Part shown: positions 21,833 to 27,243 of the stretch, piece by piece
Layout: every line of letters begins with the position of its first letter
Position numbering within the stretch: position 1 is the stretch's first letter
Source of the DNA: JAKAQB01 sp027320105
GTDB lineage: Bacteria > Actinomycetota > Acidimicrobiia > Acidimicrobiales > Palsa-688
Direction of reading: 5' to 3'
DNA: 27,243 nt
Assembly: GCA_027320105.1 (NCBI GenBank)
Contig: DAHVMA010000069.1
Span: forward strand, 1 to 27,243
The notes under the pieces: model-generated
What the model was told of the DNA's origin: nothing
Seen by the model: the letters and a program-made list of their open reading frames with translations, nothing else
Databases searched by the model: none
Program-made: the position numbers and the translations under genes

Positions 21833-23383
21833 TCAGGAGGCGAGCGGCGGGCTCACGGCGACTTGGTCCGGCTCCGTCGGCTCCGGCCGCGTCACGGCCT
21901 CGGCGAGGTCGCCCACCTTTGCTCCGCCGAAGGTGAACAGCCCGAAGATGGCGCCGGCGAGGATGAGCCCCTGGCCCAACATGTAGAGGATCGCCCCGAC
22001 ACTGCTCACGTCCCAGCTCGTCTCGTGCCCGGGCGTGGAGAAGACCCAGGTGCCCATCCCGGCGGTCGACACGAGCATCCCGAGGAGCACGGACCCGGCC
22101 ATCCAGCGCTTGAGGGTGGCGCGCACGCCCGAGGTGTCGCCGAGGAGCTCGGCGGCGATGAGGAACACGGCGATGACTGGCAGCGAGCCGAACACCAGGA
22201 GCAGGTGGGCCCTCGTGAAGATCTGGTCGTCTACGGCCCTCGCGGCGGGCATCTTGGCGAAGCCGAACGACGTCTCGTTCATCTCGATGTAGTACCCGTA
22301 GAGGAACATGACGACCGAGGCCATCAGGTAGGTCATGTACACCGCGAGGCGGACGGGGTTGAAGCGCGCCTTGACGGCGCCGGCGACCTTGTGGAAGCTC
22401 CCCCAGATCTCGGGCGACATCGCCGCGGCGAGGATCAGCGCGCCGAGGCCGACTAGGCCGGTCATCGTGTCGTCCATGGCGAGCCCGTTGGCCCCGCCCT
22501 TGCCGAAGGGGAACCATGCCGGAATGACGAAGGTCCCGAGCGCCGAGACGACGTAGACCCCGGAGTAAAGGGCGATCCCGCCGAGCATGATTCCCACGGC
22601 GAGCCGCGAGATCTGCTTGCGGATGCCCACCAGGCGCGAGTAGCCGAAGGCCTCGGCGGCGAGGAAGACGATCCCCGCCATGAAGGACGGGAGGATGCCG
22701 TGAGAGTGCGAGGTGACGAGGTTGCCGAAGAGCGTGGACATCGACTCGTGCTGCCAGTTGGCCCAGAACGACCAGCTGATGCCGACGGCCGACGCTGCGG
22801 CGGCGATGCCGAGGACGACCCAGGTGAGCACCGAGACCCCGGAGAAGAACAGCGCCCAGTGGATCTCGGCCTTCTGCCCGGGCATGTTCTCTCCGCTCGG
22901 CGGGACGAAGGCCGCGTAGGCGAGGTCGGCAACGAAGACGAGCGTCACGGCGAAGAGCTCGATGGTGCAGGGCATCACGATCCAGAAGCCGAAGTCGGTG
23001 AGCGACGAGACGTGGTGCAGCGCGCCGTAACCGAGGACGAGGAAGCCAGCGCCCTCGAACAGGGCGACGAGCGAGGAGTGGGAGACGAGGTAGCGCACCC
23101 AGTCGTGGGTGACGAACACCCGCGTGCAGAGGATGAGGAACAACAGCGCCGCCGGAAGCATGAGGGCGTGGTAGAACCACGTCATCGACGTCGTGAAGTC
23201 GCCGTTGTTGCCTGCCTTCAGGAACGGGACCGTCGTGAAGCTGAGCACGCCGATGACGACGATCCACGCGCCGAGCAGGCGGGACATCGTCGAGGAGTAC
23301 CGGTAGAAGTTCCCCGTCGCCCGGCTCCCTTCGACCCGTTCCCCCGCTAGCCTTCCGTCTCCTGTGAGGGCTTCACTTGCCAT
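21833..23383 (-). CDS. 12-TM membrane protein, possible divergent heme-copper oxidase subunit I-like protein
   Basis: A 516-aa integral membrane protein with about 12 hydrophobic helices, the number found in heme-copper oxidase subunit I. Intramembrane histidines are His72 (helix 2, WFYHALMLP), His102, His175, His226 and His228 (helix 6, TSHSHGILPSF) and His393 (helix 10, RAHLLLVFG). Canonical oxidases have a His pair in helix 7 and HxH in helix 10. Neither is present, so a normal O2-reducing binuclear centre is unlikely. A b-type heme held by helix 2 and helix 10 histidines is conceivable. It follows the heme O synthase gene by about 55 bp. AAGGAG (23390-23395) 6 nt before ATG 23383 fixes the start. 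Family assignment is tentative. Confidence 0.6.
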   Translation of the reverse strand: MASEALTGDGRLAGERVEGSRATGNFYRYSSTMSRLLGAWIVVIGVLSFTTVPFLKAGNNGDFTTSMTWFYHALMLPAALLFLILCTRVFVTHDWVRYLVSHSSLVALFEGAGFLVLGYGALHHVSSLTDFGFWIVMPCTIELFAVTLVFVADLAYAAFVPPSGENMPGQKAEIHWALFFSGVSVLTWVVLGIAAAASAVGISWSFWANWQHESMSTLFGNLVTSHSHGILPSFMAGIVFLAAEAFGYSRLVGIRKQISRLAVGIMLGGIALYSGVYVVSALGTFVIPAWFPFGKGGANGLAMDDTMTGLVGLGALILAAAMSPEIWGSFHKVAGAVKARFNPVRLAVYMTYLMASVVMFLYGYYIEMNETSFGFAKMPAARAVDDQIFTRAHLLLVFGSLPVIAVFLIAAELLGDTSGVRATLKRWMAGSVLLGMLVSTAGMGTWVFSTPGHETSWDVSSVGAILYMLGQGLILAGAIFGLFTFGGAKVGDLAEAVTRPEPTEPDQVAVSPPLAS

Positions 23384-23437
23384 GTCCCACTCCTTGGTAG
23401 TCGTCGGGCGTCGTTCAGGCACGTCCGGGCACGCCGC

Positions 23438-24349
23438 TCAGGTCGCGAGACCGATCGCGGCGAGCAGGACGAGGATCAGGTAGGCGGTCGCAAGGCGGAT
23501 CATCGGTCGGGCGAGCCTCCCCCGCCAGGGAAGTAGGCACGCGCCTGCGGCAGCCGCCGCCGAGAGCAGGACGACGGGTCCGGCGACGAACGCCGACGCC
23601 GTCCCCTTGATGGCGAGTATGCCACCGGTCGCGAGGGCGCCCATCGCGACGCCTGCCGCGAGCGACGCGAGCCCGAGCACAGGACGGCTCCACACGACCG
23701 GGGCCATCGGCACCGAGGCCCGCGCGTAGTCGCCGCGGTAGCGGGAGGCGATCGCCCAGATGTGCAACGGGACCCAGGCCGCGACCATCCCCCCGAGGAG
23801 CCAGGCTGACTCGGAGAGCGGCTGGCTCACGGCCGTGTAGCCCGCCCAGAGCACGAGCGAGCCGACCGGCGCGCCGAGCACGACGCTCCATGGCGTCGAC
23901 CGCTTGGTGAGGGCGCTGTACACGATCACGTTGTCGACGAGCGCCAGCAGGAGGAAGACGAAGGGGAACAAGCCGAGCGCGGCGGCGATCGAAAGACCTG
24001 CGGCGCTGAGCGCCACGCCGAGGCCGACGGCGGAGCGGACCTCGATGCGGCCGGTGGGGAGCGCCCGCCCTGCGGTCCTCGGCATGACGGCGTCGATGTC
24101 GCGGTCGATGACGTTCGTGAGGGACTCGGCACCGGCGCTCAGCGCGGCGACCGCGACCGCGACGCCGAGCAGGGTCCATCCCGGCACGCCCCCGCCTCCC
24201 GCCCTCGCCAGCACGGTCCCGGTGACGGCGACGAGGACGAAGGTGACGTCGATGTGCGGCTTGACGAAGGAGAGGTAGGTGGCGAGGCCCAGACCGCTCT
24301 CCCGGCTCGTGCTCCCAAGCCCTTCCGCGCGCTCGATGCTGGCGTCCAC
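23438..24349 (-). CDS. ctaB: Protoheme IX farnesyltransferase (heme O synthase)
   Basis: A 303-aa UbiA-superfamily membrane enzyme with about eight to nine helices that farnesylates heme B to heme O for terminal oxidases. Diagnostic segments are NVIDRDIDAVMPRTAGRAL (79-97, prenyl-diphosphate/Mg site), LTKRSTPWSVVLGAPVGSL (about 147-165) and PLHIWAIASRYRGDYARA (about 193-211). The start is GTG at 24349, supported by GGGAGG (24356-24361) 6 nt upstream. It leads a probable two-gene operon with the 12-TM protein. A DosR-box-like site lies about 50 bp upstream of the start codon. Other oxidase subunits (II, III) are not in the window. Confidence 0.92.
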   Translation of the reverse strand: MDASIERAEGLGSTSRESGLGLATYLSFVKPHIDVTFVLVAVTGTVLARAGGGGVPGWTLLGVAVAVAALSAGAESLTNVIDRDIDAVMPRTAGRALPTGRIEVRSAVGLGVALSAAGLSIAAALGLFPFVFLLLALVDNVIVYSALTKRSTPWSVVLGAPVGSLVLWAGYTAVSQPLSESAWLLGGMVAAWVPLHIWAIASRYRGDYARASVPMAPVVWSRPVLGLASLAAGVAMGALATGGILAIKGTASAFVAGPVVLLSAAAAAGACLLPWRGRLARPMIRLATAYLILVLLAAIGLAT

Positions 24350-24399
24350 GATAGACCTCCCGACGCCTCCAACGAACCACGGGTCGGCCGTCGTAGGCC

Positions 24400-24414
24400 A
24401 GGGCCGAAGGTCCC
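24400..24414 (-). promoter_or_regulatory. DosR/DevR-box-like site upstream of ctaB
   Basis: This is the same 15 bases (AGGGCCGAAGGTCCC on the + strand) as at 14817-14831, in the same orientation relative to the downstream gene and at a similar distance (about 50 bp from the GTG). Reuse of an identical dyad before two unrelated genes indicates a shared regulator. The DosR/DevR identity is inferred from the GGGAC-N4-GNCCC layout. Confidence 0.6.
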
Positions 24415-24634
24415 TTCCGGGTGAGGCGTGCCAATGGCGCGCGGCCAGCGCAGTAGACGGAGAACGCCGGGACCAGGACTAGCAGCGTCGGTGCTCGCAC
24501 AGTCGGTAGGTCGGCAAGATCCAACTCGTATTCGGCTTCGATCGTGGTGGGCCATGTCCTCCAAGCTGCTCTTCGAGACCATGCACAACACGGCGGCGGG
24601 GCACCCCCTTCGCTCCCGCGGTGCCGACTTGCCT

Positions 24635-24680
24635 GGTCCGCGACCTCTGGGCGGTCCGCGACCTCTGGGCGGTCCTCGAC
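24635..24680. repeat. 18-bp tandem duplication
   Basis: GGTCCGCGACCTCTGGGC occurs twice exactly (24635-24652, 24653-24670), followed by a 10-base partial third copy with one change. It is non-coding as far as I can see and lies about 45 bp past the end of the PHP-domain gene. Confidence 0.8.
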
Positions 24681-24722
24681 CGCGCCCGGGACGACGGTGC
24701 CGACCCAGCCCGGGCCGGCCCG

Positions 24723-25688
24723 TCAGCTCAGGTCTGTGTTGGTCCAGGCGGACTTTCCCTCAGCGTCGACGACTCTCACCCGCTGGTACGTGGGCCGGTC
24801 GGTGCGCAGGCGGAGCACGGCTTCGGTGATGAGACCGTCGGCCGAGGTGCGGAGAACCTCGCCGGATCCTCGCACGGGCTCACCGGCGACCACCCCCGAA
24901 CCGAGCTCACGACCACCTTGGAGCAGGACGGCGCGGCACGGTGAACAGGCGATCACGACTCCGTCGTGCTCTGTATGGACGTCCACGATCGTCGGCCCAG
25001 CGCTCGCGTATGCCAGGCCTTCTCTGAGCGCACCGAGCACCGCCCCGCAGGATCGCTCAGCTGCACGCACCCAAGTCCAGGCTCGGCCGACCTCGAGGTC
25101 CGCCTGATGGGTGTCGTCGGTCGCTATTGCATGCAGCCCCCTGCCCGCCTCGAGCGCCGCGTCCCACACCAGCGACGAGTCGCCGCGCCCACACTCGTGC
25201 TCGGCCGAGGCGTTGTAAACCTCCAGTCCGCTCACATGCTCGGCTTCGATGACGCAGCGAGCGTCCAGACCCGTCCAGTAGGGATGGGCCAAGTAGGCGA
25301 CGCCGCCCTGATCATGAGCGAAGCCCGCTGCGGCCGTCAGGCTGGGGAACGTCTTCTGCTCCCAATGCTCTTCCTCGTTGAAGAACCAGTTCTCGCGACG
25401 CCCTCCGGGGTCATCAGGAATCTCCCTGATACCGTAGACGAGAACGTCCGGAGTGAGCCCGGCTTCAGGCAGGTCGAATGTAACCTCCGCTGACGGAATG
25501 GTCATGAGTTGCGAGACGGACGGCTCTTCGGTCACACGCCAGTGATCAGTGATCGCAAGAACATCGAAGCCGGCCTGTTCATAGCGGGCCACCAACGCAC
25601 TCGGGGGCAGATCGCCGTCGCTTTCGGTCGTGTGGGCGTGGAGCGCGCATCTCAGCCACTCACCAGGAGACCTAAACGGATTTGGCAC
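24723..25688 (-). CDS. PHP-domain metal-dependent hydrolase
   Basis: A 321-aa PHP-fold protein. Metal-ligand motifs are CALHAHTTESDG (14-25), ITDH (46-49), AHPYW (134-138), LEVYNAS (155-161) and TDDTH (190-194), in the family's order. A C-terminal beta-rich part (about 220-321) ends in RVRVVDAEGKSAWTN, as in trehalase- or CehA-like PHP proteins that carry an extra domain. It probably hydrolyses a phosphoester, but the substrate is unknown. The start is GTG at 25688, 10 nt after the stop of the upstream solute-binding-protein gene, so the two are in one operon. The DNA has visibly more A/T at third positions than the genes to its left. Confidence 0.82.
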   Translation of the reverse strand: MPNPFRSPGEWLRCALHAHTTESDGDLPPSALVARYEQAGFDVLAITDHWRVTEEPSVSQLMTIPSAEVTFDLPEAGLTPDVLVYGIREIPDDPGGRRENWFFNEEEHWEQKTFPSLTAAAGFAHDQGGVAYLAHPYWTGLDARCVIEAEHVSGLEVYNASAEHECGRGDSSLVWDAALEAGRGLHAIATDDTHQADLEVGRAWTWVRAAERSCGAVLGALREGLAYASAGPTIVDVHTEHDGVVIACSPCRAVLLQGGRELGSGVVAGEPVRGSGEVLRTSADGLITEAVLRLRTDRPTYQRVRVVDAEGKSAWTNTDLS

Positions 25689-25698
25689 AAGCCGTCGG

Positions 25699-27243
25699 CT
25701 ACTTCGCCGCCACGTAGTACCAGGCGGAGGGATGCGGGTCCGCGAACGGTGACTGCTGCTGCCAGCCCTGCAGGGTGTCCTTCACCACGGAGATGCGGAG
25801 GTCCTGGGGCGGCCACCACAGTCCGGCGACCTGGTCGGCGAGGTAGTTCTCGTACTGGTACAGGTACCGGAGTCCACTCTTCGTGTGGGTCTGCTGGATC
25901 AACTGTTGAGCCACAGGCGAGTAGTAGCCGCCTCCCCAGAAGCTACCCCTTCCGAAGATCTCGCCGCCGGTCGGCAGGGCTTCGTTCGGACCGAAACCCC
26001 ACATGTCATACGCATAGATGGCCAAGCCCCAGTCGCACGGTCCGGGCGGACAGACACCGACGTCCGCGAACATCGCCGTTTCGGTTTCCGGATGCAGTGT
26101 GATCTGGACGCCCGCCTGGGCTGCAGCGGTCTGAAATGCCTCTACTTGGCCGAGAATGGTTGGGTAGCCCGTATCGAACACCAGGTCCATCGAAAGAGGT
26201 GCGCCTGCGGAAATTCCGGCCCCACAGTCGTTGGTGGCAGTTCCCGGCCGCCCACAGACGACGACGCCACCGGAGCCGGTACGCCAACCATGCCGGGTCA
26301 GCAGCTGGCGAGCAGCGGAAACGGAGTAAGGGTACGGGTCGTGCCGAAGCTGAGGGCTGACGAACGGAGAGCCCGGTAGGTCGGCGACTGGTCCATAGCT
26401 GTACTGCCCGAGTCCGTGCTCACTCCGCAGATACAGTTGCTGGTTGACGAGGTGCTCCAGCGCCTGCCGGATGTACAGCTCGTCGACCAATTTCTTGTAC
26501 GGCCCGGTGTAGCCGAACTCGGCGAAGTTGGCGACCTCCGTCACCCAGGGCTTGACCGTATAACCGTGATGCGAGAAGTAGCTGGCAAGGCCGTAGTCGC
26601 TCGACGGTAGCCAGCCGTAGTCAACCTGCCCCGATCGGAGCGCGTCGATCTCGGCGGTGTCGCTTGTTTCGGTCACGTAGACGATCTGCTTCAGGTGCGG
26701 CTTGTCAGGTCCCGAGTAGTGGGGGTTTCGCGACAACGTCGTCTCGTAGGTCGTCGCGTTGTATCTGCTGAGCACCCAGGGCCCGTCGACGACCTTCCAG
26801 AGCGGATTCGTCGCGTAGGTGCTCAACTTGCTCGACTGACCGGTAAGGAACGTGAATACCTTCTTCGCCCCCGCTGTCGTGAGGTCGTAACTGCCCACCG
26901 GGCTTGTCAGCGACTCCCGGTCCCATCTGTGCTGCGGTAGCGGCACGATGACGCTCAGCTCGTTGGAGTCGTACCACAGCGGGTTGAAAGCCTGCGTCAG
27001 GTGCATGACGAGCTCCGAAGAGCTCACCCAGTCGATGCTAGCAACGTTGTCGGGGATGTCGCCCGGCACGTAAGTACCGATGCTGGACTTGTCCGCCCGG
27101 TAGAGATCCCACCAGAACTCGATGTCACGTGTGGTCACCGGCTTGCCATCGGACCACATGAACCGCTTCAGCTTGATGGTCACAGTCCTGTCGTTGTTCG
27201 ACCAGACAGGTGGATAGGCGATGCTCAGGGCCTCGTTCAGGGT
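25699..27243 (-). CDS. ABC transporter substrate-binding protein, family 5 (5' end outside window)
   Basis: The C-terminal 514 residues of an extracytoplasmic solute-binding protein of the SBP_bac_5 (peptide/nickel/oligosaccharide) family. The frame stays open to the right edge (NEALSIAYPPVWSNNDRTV precedes KLKRFMWSDGKPVTTRDIEFWWD), so the signal peptide and lipobox lie outside. The signature region SDGKPVTTRDIEFWWDL, YIRQALEHLVNQQ in the middle and the FDTGYPTILGQVEAFQTAAAQAG stretch fit the family. Paired cysteines (CGRPGTATNDCGAG, CPPGPC) suggest disulfides. The ligand cannot be told. Permease and ATPase genes are probably upstream, beyond the edge. Linkage to a PHP hydrolase suggests uptake and processing of one compound. 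Confidence 0.88.
   Translation of the reverse strand, partial: TLNEALSIAYPPVWSNNDRTVTIKLKRFMWSDGKPVTTRDIEFWWDLYRADKSSIGTYVPGDIPDNVASIDWVSSSELVMHLTQAFNPLWYDSNELSVIVPLPQHRWDRESLTSPVGSYDLTTAGAKKVFTFLTGQSSKLSTYATNPLWKVVDGPWVLSRYNATTYETTLSRNPHYSGPDKPHLKQIVYVTETSDTAEIDALRSGQVDYGWLPSSDYGLASYFSHHGYTVKPWVTEVANFAEFGYTGPYKKLVDELYIRQALEHLVNQQLYLRSEHGLGQYSYGPVADLPGSPFVSPQLRHDPYPYSVSAARQLLTRHGWRTGSGGVVVCGRPGTATNDCGAGISAGAPLSMDLVFDTGYPTILGQVEAFQTAAAQAGVQITLHPETETAMFADVGVCPPGPCDWGLAIYAYDMWGFGPNEALPTGGEIFGRGSFWGGGYYSPVAQQLIQQTHTKSGLRYLYQYENYLADQVAGLWWPPQDLRISVVKDTLQGWQQQSPFADPHPSAWYYVAAK

Larger units (their letters stand above)
24350..24722. other. Intergenic region between the PHP gene and ctaB
   Basis: About 370 bases between two minus-strand genes. 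The part next to ctaB holds its ribosome-binding site and the DosR-like box. The rest has only Arg/Pro-rich open frames and the 18-bp tandem repeat at 24635-24680. I call no gene here. Confidence 0.5.

Noticed and set aside
21783..23267. 494-codon minus-strand frame over the 12-TM gene
   Set aside because: It is Arg/His/Pro-rich and shifted against the hydrophobic frame, which has a Shine-Dalgarno site and membrane helices.

Overview
The window is a GC-rich (about 70%) bacterial chromosome segment. It most likely comes from an actinobacterium, and my best guess is class Acidimicrobiia or a close relative. The evidence is a three-gene succinate dehydrogenase with one fused ~275-aa membrane anchor (mycobacterial Sdh1 type), an actinobacterial ferrochelatase with four [2Fe-2S]-type cysteines, a secreted protein with GYW...DG.VF.FG repeats of the kind common in Acidimicrobiia, and several genes with a TAnnnT -10 box only 6-9 nt before the start codon, as in leaderless transcripts. 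No rRNA, tRNA, CRISPR array, insertion sequence or phage gene was seen.

Layout. 1-129 is the tail of an unidentified + gene. 460-5449 (- strand) runs from sdhC through sdhA and sdhB to a 78-aa hypothetical, a dienelactone hydrolase and a DUF1810 protein. A divergent LysR regulator (5554-6498) shares its control region with sdhC and overlaps the 3' end of a crotonase-family gene (6482-7357, -). The crotonase leader carries four tandem 13-bp repeats. 7712-10165 (+) holds a secreted 3D-domain protein and ferrochelatase. A PIG-L deacetylase (-), S-adenosylhomocysteinase (+) and an FtsH protease (-) follow.

15153-24349 (- strand) is the most distinctive part. Read in the direction of transcription it encodes heme O synthase (CtaB), a 12-TM protein resembling a divergent heme-copper oxidase subunit I, a GltD-like NAD(P)H/flavin/Fe-S oxidoreductase with a C-terminal ferredoxin domain, a full-length pyruvate:ferredoxin oxidoreductase, a frameshifted remnant of a dihydroorotate-dehydrogenase-like gene, and the intact copy of that gene. 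The reductase, PFOR and remnant are linked by TGATG stop/start overlaps. An identical 15-bp DosR/DevR-box-like site lies 50-60 bp upstream of ctaB and of ftsH, and a 16-bp palindrome fills the spacer of the predicted promoter before the GltD/PFOR operon. Together this suggests a low-oxygen or redox-responsive module joining quinol/heme chemistry, ferredoxin-linked pyruvate metabolism and membrane proteolysis. That is inference from motifs and gene order.

24723-27243 (- strand) holds a PHP-domain hydrolase and the C-terminal part of a family 5 solute-binding protein. Their base composition looks less GC-rich than their neighbours', and their operon continues past the right edge.
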